Positions 7,239 through 17,647 are shown, counted from the first letter of the stretch. The stretch: DNA of 20,385 nt from DATKEG01 sp035544515 (GCA_035544515.1 DATKEG010000262.1:1-20385), one strand, 5' to 3'. Notes: generated by a model not told the origin, from the letters alone. A program made the numbers and translations.

Positions 7239-8083
7239 GCCCCGCCGCCGCGGCGGAGCTGCAGGACCGAATCGAGGCCCAGTACGCGCTGCCCGCCGAG
7301 GCGCTGGGCGACGAGGCGCACGCGCTGTTCCAGCGCTTCCTGCAGGCCCTGGAGCACGGCGAAGTGCGGGCGGCGGAGCCCGGGGCCGACGGCTGGAAGG
7401 TGAACGGCTGGGTGAAGAAGGGCATCCTGCTCGGCTTCCGGCTGGGAAAAGTGGTGGCCACCGAGGAGGCGGGTCCGCTCCGCTTCTTCGACAAGGACAC
7501 GCTGCCGGCGCGCAAGCTCACGCTGGCCGACGGCGTCCGCGTCGTCCCCGGCGGCACGGCCGTGCGCTCGGGCGCGTACGTGGCGCCGGGCGTCGTGGTG
7601 ATGCCCCCGGCCTACGTCAACGTGGGCGCGTGGGTGGGCGAGGGCACGATGGTGGACTCGCACGCGCTGGTGGGCTCGTGCGCGCAGGTGGGCCGGCGCG
7701 TGCACCTGTCGGCCGGGGCGATGCTCGGCGGCGTCCTTGAGCCGGTAGGGGCGCTGCCGGTGGTCGTGGAGGACGAGGTGCTGGTGGGCGGCAACTGCGG
7801 CGTCTACGAGGGCACGATCGTGGGACGCCGCGCCGTGCTCGGCTCCGGCGTGATCCTCACCGGCTCGGTGACCGTCTACGACGTGCCGCGCCGGACGAGC
7901 TACCGGCGCACCGCAACCGCGCCGCTGCGCATCCCGGAGGGCGCCGTGGTGGTGCCGGGCGCGCGCGCCCTGGCCGGCGCGTTCGCGGAGAAGAGCGGCC
8001 TCGGCCTCTACACGCCCGTGATCGTGAAGTATCGCGACGAGAAGACCGACGGCGCGACCGCCCTCGAAGAGGCCCTGCGCTAG
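7235..8083 (+). CDS. dapD: 2,3,4,5-tetrahydropyridine-2,6-dicarboxylate N-succinyltransferase
   Basis: DapD transfers succinyl from succinyl-CoA to tetrahydrodipicolinate in the succinylase branch of diaminopimelate synthesis. The protein (282 residues, E. coli 274) begins with a helical N-domain containing DGWKVNGWVKKGILLGFRLG, then FFDKD. It continues as a left-handed beta-helix of hexapeptide repeats: VRVVPGGTAVRSGAYVAPG, YVNVGAWVGEGTMVDSHALV, GSCAQVGRRVHLSAG, GGVLEP and IVGRRAVLGSGVILTGS. It ends in a C-terminal beta segment with TPVIVKYRDEKTD. The start GTG at 7235 shares bases with the dapA stop. The stop is 1 nt from the stop of the convergent receiver-HPt gene, so transcription probably runs into that gene antisense. 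Confidence 0.95.
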   Translation: MSPAAAAELQDRIEAQYALPAEALGDEAHALFQRFLQALEHGEVRAAEPGADGWKVNGWVKKGILLGFRLGKVVATEEAGPLRFFDKDTLPARKLTLADGVRVVPGGTAVRSGAYVAPGVVVMPPAYVNVGAWVGEGTMVDSHALVGSCAQVGRRVHLSAGAMLGGVLEPVGALPVVVEDEVLVGGNCGVYEGTIVGRRAVLGSGVILTGSVTVYDVPRRTSYRRTATAPLRIPEGAVVVPGARALAGAFAEKSGLGLYTPVIVKYRDEKTDGATALEEALR

Positions 8084-8084
8084 T

Positions 8085-8858
8085 TCAGCGACTCGACTCC
8101 GCCAGCCGCTCCGATTCTTCCTGCAGGGCGATGCTGACGATGCCGAAGTCGGCCTCCAGCTCGGCCAGCATGAAGAGCAGCCCGCCCCCCCTGCCCTCCC
8201 GGACGGCCGTCTGCATCCGGGCGCAGATCTCGGCCATGCCGCGGGCGCCCACCTGCACGGCCGCGCCCTTGAGGGTATGGCAGAGAGAGGCCAGGGCGGG
8301 CGTCGGTCCGCGCTCGCAGGCCGACCTGATGTCCCGGAGCCGTTGGGGCGTCGTCTGCAGGAAGACGTCGATGATCTCGCCCGCCACCCGGCCCAGGCCC
8401 CGGGCCTCGAGCGCGCGCAGCGGGTGGTCGGGGGGCAGGCAGGAGGCCCTGGCGGGCGCCCCCTCCTTCGGCGCGGCCGGGCGGCCGGGGGCGAGCCAGC
8501 GATCGAGAGTGTCCCCGAGCGCGTCCTCACGCACGGGCTTGGCCAGGAACTCGTCCATCCCCGCGGCCAGGCACCTTTCGCGCTCGCCGAGGCCGAGGCT
8601 CGCCGTCACCGCGATGATCGGTGTGTGGCGCGAGTCGCCCTCGCGCTGCCGGATCCAGGCCGTGGCCTTGAACCCGTCCATGCCGGGCAGGTCGCAGTCC
8701 ATGAGGACCAGGTCGAACGGCGACCGTTCGCAGGCCTCCACCGCTTCCATCCCGGAGGAGGCGGGCTCCGCCTGATAGCCCAGGCCGCCCAGCAGCGCCA
8801 GGAGCGCCCGCAGGCTGACCGGATCGTCCTCCACGACGAGCACTCGGCCGCGCCCCAA
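8085..8858 (-). CDS. Two-domain phosphorelay protein: receiver plus HPt
   Basis: A 257-residue protein with a CheY-like receiver followed by a histidine phosphotransfer domain, with no output or kinase domain. In the receiver, the acidic pair is at D11-D12 (VEDDP), the phosphoacceptor is D54 in LMDCDLPGMDG, the switch Thr is T85 (VTAS) and the Lys is K107 (AKPV). A Pro/Ala-rich linker (about 122-145) leads to the HPt helices, with phosphorylatable H194 in CHTLKGAAVQVGA. This is the layout of the C-terminal half of a BarA/ArcB-type hybrid kinase, so it may pass phosphate between a separate hybrid kinase and a regulator. No cognate kinase is nearby. The start is TTG at 8858, preceded by GGGAGG; an in-frame ATG at 8978 would add a poor-quality N-terminus overlapping the peroxiredoxin remnant. 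Confidence 0.9.
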   Translation of the reverse strand: MGRGRVLVVEDDPVSLRALLALLGGLGYQAEPASSGMEAVEACERSPFDLVLMDCDLPGMDGFKATAWIRQREGDSRHTPIIAVTASLGLGERERCLAAGMDEFLAKPVREDALGDTLDRWLAPGRPAAPKEGAPARASCLPPDHPLRALEARGLGRVAGEIIDVFLQTTPQRLRDIRSACERGPTPALASLCHTLKGAAVQVGARGMAEICARMQTAVREGRGGGLLFMLAELEADFGIVSIALQEESERLAESSR

Positions 8859-8918
8859 GGTCCCTCCCGGAAAGGGCCGGCGCCGTGAGTCTGGGGAACC
8901 CGCCGGCGCGCCCGGAAA

Positions 8919-8948
8919 ACGGTAGCGCGGACCGCCGGCCGCCGTCAA
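8919..8948 (-). promoter_or_regulatory. Candidate sigma70-type promoter for the receiver-HPt gene
   Basis: Reading the minus strand, TTGACG (8948-8943) is followed after 18 nt by TACCGT (8924-8919). Transcription would begin near 8912 and give a leader of about 54 nt to the TTG start at 8858. The same TTGAC/TAnnnT arrangement occurs in three other spacers of this window, which raises confidence. Confidence 0.45.
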
Positions 8949-8976
8949 ACCGGACGGCTGCCGCGGCCGACGCAGC

Positions 8977-9079
8977 ATGCTTGGCCTTCACGCCGAGGCG
9001 GACGACGGCGGCAAGGTGTCGCTGGCCGACCTCGCGGGGAAGAGGGTCGTCCTGTACTTCTACCCGCGCGACCACACGA
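8977..9079 (+). pseudogene. bcp: 5' remnant of a Bcp-type thioredoxin-dependent peroxiredoxin gene
   Basis: About 34 codons translate as EADDGGKVSLADLAGK followed by RVVLYFYPRDHTT. This is the characteristic N-terminal stretch of Bcp/PrxQ peroxiredoxins, where the next residues should be the TPGCT motif with the peroxidatic cysteine. Homology stops exactly there: the reading runs into antisense of the radical SAM 3' end, whose stop codon is at 9080-9082. Just upstream, another frame reads AFT, the residues normally found before EADDGG, so a 1-nt deletion near 8990 probably also broke the start. The fragment cannot make a peroxidase. It is read as a decaying remnant left by a rearrangement that joined the radical SAM gene here. 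The family call rests on the well-known GKRVVLYFYP block. Confidence 0.7.
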
Positions 9080-10771
9080 CTACTTCACTCCCTGGCACTT
9101 GGCACAGACGTCGAGCAGCCGGCCCTCGAGCATGTCCTTCTTCCGCTGCCGGAGCGTCTCGCCCGTCCAGATGGACTCGATGGACGTGGTGAACACGTTG
9201 GCCGTCTTGGTCAGGCCCTCGTAGTCCGTGCAGCACGTGGTGACGTCGCCGTTCCACTGGATCACGAGCTGGTCGTAGGGGGCCGGGCAATACGTGTCGT
9301 TGTGAGCCGGGGGGTGCTGCGGCGCACCCCCCAGACCCCCCGCGCTCGCGTCGGGAGTGAATCCCGCCGCTCGCGCTGCCGTGGCTGCGGCCGGCTCCTC
9401 GGCTCGCCGCGGTACGCCCCCGCTCTCGTCGGGCGCGAAGCCGCCGTCGGTGTTGTGCGCGGGGATCACGTTGCCCCAGGAGTGGCACCGCTTCCAGACC
9501 AGGTGCACGCCGTCGAGCAGCGTGTAGCGGCTGCCGTTCTCGTCCTGGTCCAGGAAGTGGCGGGCGCGGATGCCGTCCCAGTCGTGCGCGCGCGGCGCCA
9601 GCGCGTAGCGCGCCTCCAGGCCGCGGCTGAAGCCGATCCAGTCCTCCAGGAAGGCCAGGGCCTGTTCGTCTTCGCTCACGATGCGGTAGCCGTCGGCGTG
9701 TTTGGTGTTCATGATGTCGATCTCGAGGTTGGTGCGCGCGCCCAGGGCGACCTTGCGCTCCACGGCCAGGCGGACCTTCGCGCGGTAGTCGTCGAAGGCG
9801 ATCCGCGGGGCCTTGCGCGTACGGAAGCTCTCGGGGTCCGGCGTCTGGTAGGACAGGATCAGGTTCGTGAGGCCCGCCCGGTACAGCGCCTCGATGTTGT
9901 CCGCGGTGATCAGGCCGCAGTTCGTGTTCAGCTCGATGGGCACGCCGCGGCTCTCCGCGTAGTCCACGATGGCCGGCAGGTCGGGATGGAGGAACGGCTC
10001 GCCCATCTGGTGCAGCTTCACCGGGTAGAGCGGACCGAGCCAGGAGCGCTTCTTCGCCACCTCGTCGAGGATCCCGAAGACCTTCTCCTTCTTCATGAAG
10101 CCGCGCCGGCGGCCCATGACGTCGTCCGGGCACCACGTGCACTTGAAGTTGCACGCGTTGGTGATCTCGATGAAGAGATAGTTGATCGGGTAGAAGCGGC
10201 CGGGCATCTTCTTCAGCTCGGGCCGGGGGGCCGTCAGCGGGAAGGCGTCCGCCTCCGCCGGCGCGGCGAGCGATGCGGCCAGGCCGGAAACGAGGACCTC
10301 GCTGCGGAACTCGATGCGGAACGACGCGCCCTGGTTCTGCGTGCGCTCGGGCGCGAAGTCCGGGAGGGGGAAGAGCGCCCGCCGGAAGCGCCGGAGGCCG
10401 ACCGCCTCGCCCGCCCAGCGCTGCTCGGCCGCCTTGTACAGGCCGTCGAACTCCGCGGCGCGGTCGCTCGAGGCGTACTGCACGCGGAAGGCGGCGTAGC
10501 GGTCGCCGAAGTACTCGACGTCGAGCCAGAGTCCGTGACGGGCGCGGGAGAGGAACTCCGCGGGCAGCACGAAGTAGAGGTAGTGCGAGCGCTCGTCCGG
10601 CGCCAGGCAGGGGCGGCCCTGGACGGTCCGGACCTCCCAGGCGCCGTCTCCCTCGCGCGGTACCCTGAGGGGGCCCGCAGGACCGCGGGGGCCGACCCTC
10701 AGCTCCAACCGGTCGGGTCCATGGAGGAGCCGCCCGAGAGCGCTGCCGACTCGCTGCAGGGCCGTGCTCAC
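9080..10771 (-). CDS. Radical SAM/SPASM protein with N-terminal carbohydrate-binding-like domain
   Basis: A 563-residue fusion. Residues about 20-165 look like a beta-sandwich: VLPAEFLSRARHGLWLDV, then YFGDRYAAFRVQYASSD, LYKAA, and finally GASFRIEF, a pattern resembling CBM-type domains. The radical SAM core starts around 195, with the 4Fe-4S motif CNFKCTWC (C207, C211, C214) and QMGEPFLHP as the GGE-like SAM-binding strand. The C-terminal SPASM region has C429, C495, C513, C514, C556 and C559 and the typical IQWNGDVTTCC segment, expected to hold auxiliary Fe-S clusters. Residues 441-491 are a low-complexity insertion between direct repeats. The start GTG at 10771 overlaps the upstream lipoprotein stop (GTGA); a longer reading to 10969 lies inside that gene. 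No signal peptide is visible. Relatives act on peptides, proteins or small molecules; substrate unknown. Confidence 0.88.
   Translation of the reverse strand: MSTALQRVGSALGRLLHGPDRLELRVGPRGPAGPLRVPREGDGAWEVRTVQGRPCLAPDERSHYLYFVLPAEFLSRARHGLWLDVEYFGDRYAAFRVQYASSDRAAEFDGLYKAAEQRWAGEAVGLRRFRRALFPLPDFAPERTQNQGASFRIEFRSEVLVSGLAASLAAPAEADAFPLTAPRPELKKMPGRFYPINYLFIEITNACNFKCTWCPDDVMGRRRGFMKKEKVFGILDEVAKKRSWLGPLYPVKLHQMGEPFLHPDLPAIVDYAESRGVPIELNTNCGLITADNIEALYRAGLTNLILSYQTPDPESFRTRKAPRIAFDDYRAKVRLAVERKVALGARTNLEIDIMNTKHADGYRIVSEDEQALAFLEDWIGFSRGLEARYALAPRAHDWDGIRARHFLDQDENGSRYTLLDGVHLVWKRCHSWGNVIPAHNTDGGFAPDESGGVPRRAEEPAAATAARAAGFTPDASAGGLGGAPQHPPAHNDTYCPAPYDQLVIQWNGDVTTCCTDYEGLTKTANVFTTSIESIWTGETLRQRKKDMLEGRLLDVCAKCQGVK
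9299..9457 (-). repeat. In-frame insertion bounded by direct repeats inside the radical SAM gene
   Basis: The hexamer GTTGTG (plus strand) occurs at 9299-9304 and 9452-9457, exactly 153 nt (51 codons) apart, and each copy encodes PAHN with its neighbouring bases. Between them lies GC-rich low-complexity sequence. It contains a perfect 9-bp inverted repeat, GGGGGGTGC/GCACCCCCC, at 9309-9317 and 9324-9332. It also holds two similar 20-nt segments at 9345-9364 and 9423-9442, 78 nt (26 codons) apart. The encoded stretch is Ala/Gly/Pro-rich, with the repeated pattern GF(A/T)PD(E/A)S. This looks like a small palindromic element or repeat expansion tolerated in frame. Confidence 0.6.
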
Positions 10772-11721
10772 GGCTGCGTCACCTCCGGACCGACCGCGAG
10801 GGTCGCGGCGATGATATCGCACCAGCGCGAGACGCGGTGGAACACGTCTTCCCGCGCCTCGAAGGCCAGGGTGTAGCCGCGGCCCTGGTGCACGCGGTAG
10901 AAGCGCTTCACGCGCGAGACGGCCATGGGGGTTTCCGCGCGCTCCACGTCCATGTACCCGTCGTTCCACGCGGTGTGGTTGAGGACCCGGAAGGGCTCGC
11001 CCAGCCGGCTCCGGATCGCGCCGTAGAATGCGTCCAGGCTGCCGTCACCCGGCGCGGCTTCCGAGGTCAAGGTCAGCGCCGCGTGGACGGTCTGGCCGTT
11101 CTCCGCTCCCAGCGCCGGGCTCGTGAACTGCATCAGGAAGGTGCCGCCGCCCGAGAAGTTGCGGGTCGTCCCCCAGGAACCGGGCACGCGGACGCTGAAT
11201 CCCAGCTTCTCGTTGCGGTGCTCGGGGTACCTCTCCGGTCGCTCGGGGGCGAGGCTTTTCTCCATCTCGTCCACGGCGGCTTCGTGCTCCTGGAAGCGGC
11301 CGGCCTCGCCCTGGGCATACAGCCCGTACACGCGCTCCTGATCGTTCAGGAGCAGCAGCGAATACCGGGTGGCGCCGTCCGCAGAGGCGAAGCGCCAGGT
11401 ACTGCCGGTGAGCCCCTGCCGGCTCACTTCGCGCGTGGACGTCACGCTCTGGCCGGCCAGGTAGCGCTGCGCGTGCTCGGCGACGCGGCCCCCGGTCTCG
11501 GAGAGAAGGGCCACCGAGACGGCCGGCTTGCGCTCCGCTCCGGCCGCGGGCGCCAGGAAGTACCGGTACCACGTCCCGTCCTGCTCGACCTGCTCGGTCG
11601 TCCAGTTCGAAGGGATGCGCACGGTGAGGGGAGGCTCCGCGTTGAAATAGGTGACGAAGGGATGTGCGGGCCGCCGCGCGCAGCCTCCCGCCGCCGCCAG
11701 GAGTGCCGCGGCCACCGCCAC
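10768..11721 (-). CDS. Lipoprotein with two PsbP/Mog1-like domains
   Basis: A 317-residue exported lipoprotein. The N-terminus (MAVAAALLAAAGGC) is a short lipobox signal with Cys14 as the acylation site. Two similar halves follow. One runs about 28-155, with PPLTVRIPSNWTTEQ, GTWYRYFLAP and later EAAVDEMEKSL. The other runs about 168-310, with LGFSVRVPGSWGTTRN, TFLMQFTSP and later RWCDIIAATL. Each has the 'beta strand, (I/V)P..W, long sheet, closing helix' layout of the PsbP/Mog1 fold; this assignment is by pattern only. The start is GTG at 11721, 17 nt after guaB, with only a distant GGAG; a GTG two codons later is equally possible. The stop overlaps the radical SAM start, so these two genes are probably coupled in expression. 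Function unknown. Confidence 0.82.
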   Translation of the reverse strand: MAVAAALLAAAGGCARRPAHPFVTYFNAEPPLTVRIPSNWTTEQVEQDGTWYRYFLAPAAGAERKPAVSVALLSETGGRVAEHAQRYLAGQSVTSTREVSRQGLTGSTWRFASADGATRYSLLLLNDQERVYGLYAQGEAGRFQEHEAAVDEMEKSLAPERPERYPEHRNEKLGFSVRVPGSWGTTRNFSGGGTFLMQFTSPALGAENGQTVHAALTLTSEAAPGDGSLDAFYGAIRSRLGEPFRVLNHTAWNDGYMDVERAETPMAVSRVKRFYRVHQGRGYTLAFEAREDVFHRVSRWCDIIAATLAVGPEVTQP

Positions 11722-11737
11722 GCGGCCGGACGCGCGC

Positions 11738-13200
11738 CTACTCCAGCCGGTAATTGGGCGCTTCCTTCGTGATGATGACGTCGTGCACGTGGCTCTCCTT
11801 GAGCCCCGCGCTGGAGATGCGCACGAAGCGCGCCTTGGTCTGCAGGTCGCGGATGCTCGGGGTGCCGCAGTAGCCCATGCCGGCCCGCAGGCCCCCCACG
11901 AGCTGCTGCACCATGGCCGAGAGCGGGCCCTTGTAGGGGACCATGCCCTCGATGCCCTCCGGCACGAGCTTCTGGGTGTTGCCTTCGAACTCCTGGAAGT
12001 ACCGGTCGCGCGAGCCTTCCTTCCTGGCGCCCAGCGAGCCCATGCCGCGGTAGCTCTTGAAGGACCGGCCCTGGCGCAGGATCAGCTCGCCGGGACTCTC
12101 GTCCGTGCCCGCGAAGAGCGATCCGATCATGACCGAGGAGGCGCCGGCGGCGATGGCCTTCACCACGTCGCCCGAGAACTTCACGCCGCCGTCCGCGATG
12201 ATGGGCACGTCCGCCCGGGCCACGGCACGGGTGGCCTCCGCGATGGCGGTGATCTGCGGCATGCCCGAGCCGGAGACCACGCGCGTGGTGCAGATGGAGC
12301 CGGGCCCCATGCCCACCTTCACCGCGGACACCCCCGCCGCGACGAGGTCGGCCGCGCCTTCGTGCGTCCCCACGTTGCCGGCCACCAGCTCCAGCTCGGG
12401 GAAACGGCCCTTGATGGCCGCTACCGTCTCCAGCACCTTGCGCGCGTGGCCGTGCGCGGTGTCGACCACCACCACGTCCACCTTCACTTCGACCAGGGCG
12501 GCCACCCGGTCGACGGTGTCGGCGGCCACGCCCACCGCCGCGCCCACGCGCAGGCGGCCCAGCGAGTCCTTGCAGGCGAAGGGGTACTTGATCTGCTTCT
12601 GGATGTCCTTGACCGTGATCAGGCCCTTGAGGTTGTAATCCTTGTCCACGACCAGCAACTTCTCGATCTTGTGGCGGTGCAGGATCTCCTTGGCCTGCTC
12701 CAGGGTCGTGCCCACGGGCACCGTGACCAGGTCGTCTTTGGTCATCAGCTCGGAGACCGGCAGGTTCGTGCGCGTCTCGAAGCGCAGGTCGCGGTTGGTG
12801 AGGATGCCGACCAGCTTGTGGCCGCTGGTCACGGGCACGCCGCTGATGCGGTAGCGGGCCATGAGGTCGAGCGCCTCGGCCACGCGGGCGGTGGGGGAGA
12901 CGGTGACGGGGTCCACGATCATCCCCGACTCGGACCGCTTGACCTTGTCCACCTCGGCCGCCTGGGCCTCCACGGTCATGTTCTTGTGGATGAAGCCGAT
13001 GCCGCCTTCCTGCGCCATGGCGATGGCCAGCGGCGCCTCGGTGACCGTGTCCATGGCCGCGGACACGATGGGGACGTTGAGGACGATGTTGCGCGTCAGG
13101 CGCGTGCGCACGTCCACTTCCGAGGGCAGCACCTCGGACCTCTGCGGGACGAGCAGCACGTCGTCGAAGGTCAGGGCTTCCGGCGTGCGGTCATCGAGCA

Positions 13201-13201
<1 letters not shown>
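11738..13201 (-). CDS. guaB: Inosine-5'-monophosphate dehydrogenase
   Basis: GuaB oxidises IMP to XMP with NAD, the first step to guanine nucleotides. The 487 residues (E. coli 488) start MLDDRTPEALTFDDVLLVP. A pair of CBS domains is inserted in the barrel at about 95-205 (VSPTARVAEALDLMARYRI, then VGTTLEQAKEILHRHKIEKL). The catalytic loop is GPGSICTTR with C304. ADGGVKFSGD and YRGMGSLGA follow, the latter near the mobile flap. ATG at 13201 is chosen because it shares its A with the secA TGA (TGATG), has GGAG 7 nt upstream, and gives the family's normal N-terminus; a GTG at 13219 would lie inside secA. Expression is probably coupled to secA and extends into the lipoprotein gene. Confidence 0.96.
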
Positions 13202-16422
<3,221 letters not shown>

Positions 16423-16438
16423 GCTTCAGGTGCGGCTT

Positions 16439-16464
16439 GCGCCGGACATCCGCAGGTCCGGCGC
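16439..16464 (-). other. Stem-loop in the secA leader (9-bp perfect stem)
   Basis: GCGCCGGAC (16439-16447) and GTCCGGCGC (16456-16464) are perfect inverted repeats around an 8-nt loop. On the minus strand the hairpin ends 16 nt before the secA start codon. No U-tract follows, so it is not a standard intrinsic terminator. It could instead influence secA translation, or attenuate read-through from the M23 gene. Confidence 0.6.
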
Positions 16465-16478
16465 CGCTTCGCCCGGAG

Positions 16479-16503
16479 CGTCGTCCCCAACAGGAGATTG
16501 GGA
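16479..16503 (-). other. Second imperfect stem-loop in the secA leader
   Basis: The arms CGTCCCCAA and TTGGGACG pair over 8 bp with one bulged C around the 7-nt loop CAGGAGA (plus-strand reading). It lies just upstream of the stronger hairpin and downstream of the candidate secA promoter, so both would be in the same 5' leader. Confidence 0.4.
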
Positions 16504-16523
16504 CGCACAGACTTGAGGCGACA

Positions 16524-16553
16524 AGGGTACCAGCGGGCCGGCCAGCCGGTCAA
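16524..16553 (-). promoter_or_regulatory. Candidate sigma70-type promoter for secA-guaB
   Basis: On the minus strand TTGACC (16553-16548) is followed after 18 nt by TACCCT (16529-16524). Predicted transcription starts near 16517, giving a leader of about 95 nt that contains both stem-loops. Position and match to the other promoters in this window make it plausible. Confidence 0.45.
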
Positions 16554-16604
16554 ACTTCATCGCGGGGGGATCGCTCGGGCCGGTGGCAGTGCAGACAGCG
16601 ATGG

Positions 16605-16660
16605 CCCTCGCGCTCCCCCCTGCACCCCCCTGCGCTGCCGCCGTCGCGCTGCGCGCTCCG
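16605..16660. repeat. G6-N4-G6 low-complexity patch downstream of the M23 gene
   Basis: The minus strand reads GGGGGG-TGCA-GGGGGG flanked by GC-alternating sequence (GCGCAGCGCG, GAGCGCGAGG). It resembles the G6-TCTG-G6 part of the insertion in the radical SAM gene at 9327-9341. It lies just beyond the stop of the M23 gene in otherwise unremarkable spacer. It could form a G-rich structure, or be a decayed copy of a dispersed repeat. Confidence 0.4.
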
Positions 16661-16667
16661 CCGCCAG

Positions 16668-17561
16668 CTACCCGAACGAGCGGTACTCGTCGAGGATGTA
16701 GTGGATGGGGTTCTGGGCCTGGTTGCGGACCCAGACCTCGTAGTGGAGGTGGGGCGCGGTGGAACGGCCGGTGTTGCCCACGAACCCGATCACGTCGCCC
16801 CGGCGCAGCCGCTGGCCGGGCTTGACGTTGAAGGACGCCAGGTGACCGTATTGGGTGACGATCCCGTATCCGTGGTCGACCGACACCGCGTTGCCGTAGG
16901 CTCCCTTGACCCCGACCCCGATCACCACCCCGTCGGCTGGCGCGTGGATGCGCGTGCCCAGCGGGGTCGAGATGTCGATCCCGGAGTGGAAGTCACGCTG
17001 GCCGGTGAAGGGGTCGACGCGGTTGCCGAAGCCGGCCGAGAGGTAGCCGCGGACGGGCCAGACCGAGGGCGTCGCGGCCAGGAGCACGCTCTGGTCCTCG
17101 TAGAACGACGTGAGCCGGCTCGAGCGCTCGGTCAGGGCCGAGAGGTTGCGGTCCATCGCCTGGAGGTTGGAGGAGTCGATGGTGGGCGCGGTGGACTCGG
17201 CGCTCGGCACGCCGCCGACGCCGCCGAGCGAGGGATCGGGCAGGGTCTGCTCGAGGCCGGCCATGACGCCGAGCTTGGTCACCATCCTCTGCAGGTACTC
17301 GAGCTTGATCTGGAGCTTGCCCGCGCTCTGCTCGTAATGAAGCGTCTTGGTGAGCAGGGCCCGGTTCTCGGCGCGGAGGCGACGCAGCTCGTGGACCTCG
17401 ACCGCGATCCGCGCGTAGTGCACGACGCTCGCCACGAGCAGGAGGCCGACCGTGGCCGTGACGCCACTGGCCCATTTGATCAGCTTGACCGAGACCTTGA
17501 ACCGGCGGAAACGAGCCTTGGCATGGGGAACGACGATCAGGGTGTAGAACTCGTTGGCCAT
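16668..17561 (-). CDS. Membrane-anchored M23 family metallopeptidase (murein endopeptidase or divisome/elongasome factor)
   Basis: A 297-residue protein. A short cytoplasmic basic segment (AKARFRRFKVSVK) is followed by one transmembrane helix at about 31-54. A coiled coil at about 55-100 (VHELRRLRAENRALL through LEYLQRMV) and a Gly/Ser-rich linker come next. The C-terminal LytM/M23 domain (about 170-285) has an intact zinc site: H192 and D196 in FHSGIDIST, H240 in YGHL, and H271/H273 in HLHYEVW. The domain should therefore be active on peptidoglycan peptides, unlike degenerate EnvC/NlpD activators. ATG at 17561 is selected because GGAG lies 5 nt upstream; an upstream reading to 17768 gives an implausible N-terminus. 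It has its own promoter-like site and lies upstream of secA with a 245-nt spacer. Confidence 0.92.
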   Translation of the reverse strand: MANEFYTLIVVPHAKARFRRFKVSVKLIKWASGVTATVGLLLVASVVHYARIAVEVHELRRLRAENRALLTKTLHYEQSAGKLQIKLEYLQRMVTKLGVMAGLEQTLPDPSLGGVGGVPSAESTAPTIDSSNLQAMDRNLSALTERSSRLTSFYEDQSVLLAATPSVWPVRGYLSAGFGNRVDPFTGQRDFHSGIDISTPLGTRIHAPADGVVIGVGVKGAYGNAVSVDHGYGIVTQYGHLASFNVKPGQRLRRGDVIGFVGNTGRSTAPHLHYEVWVRNQAQNPIHYILDEYRSFG

Positions 17562-17647
17562 GCCTGCTCCACGGAGGGCCCGCTGTGGGCCGGCTGCATC
17601 AAAGACGGGACATTTGCGGAACCCCGCCCACGAATTAAGGAGGAGCG

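Noticed and set aside
4967..8083. 1038-codon open frame ending as dapD
   Set aside because: Only the last 282 codons are dapD; the rest is an out-of-frame reading of the sulfatase-family gene and dapA, so no fusion is claimed.
8885..10876. Plus-strand open frame of 663 codons opposite the radical SAM gene
   Set aside because: No recognisable domain and compositionally biased; the minus strand carries the CxxxCxxC and SPASM motifs.
16439..16464. Possible intrinsic terminator after the M23 gene
   Set aside because: A strong stem exists but no T-tract follows on either strand and it sits about 200 nt past the stop, so it is described as a leader stem-loop instead.
17634..17645. Perfect plus-strand Shine-Dalgarno-like AAGGAGGAG
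   Set aside because: No start codon at workable spacing follows on the plus strand; it lies in the M23 leader and is read as chance.
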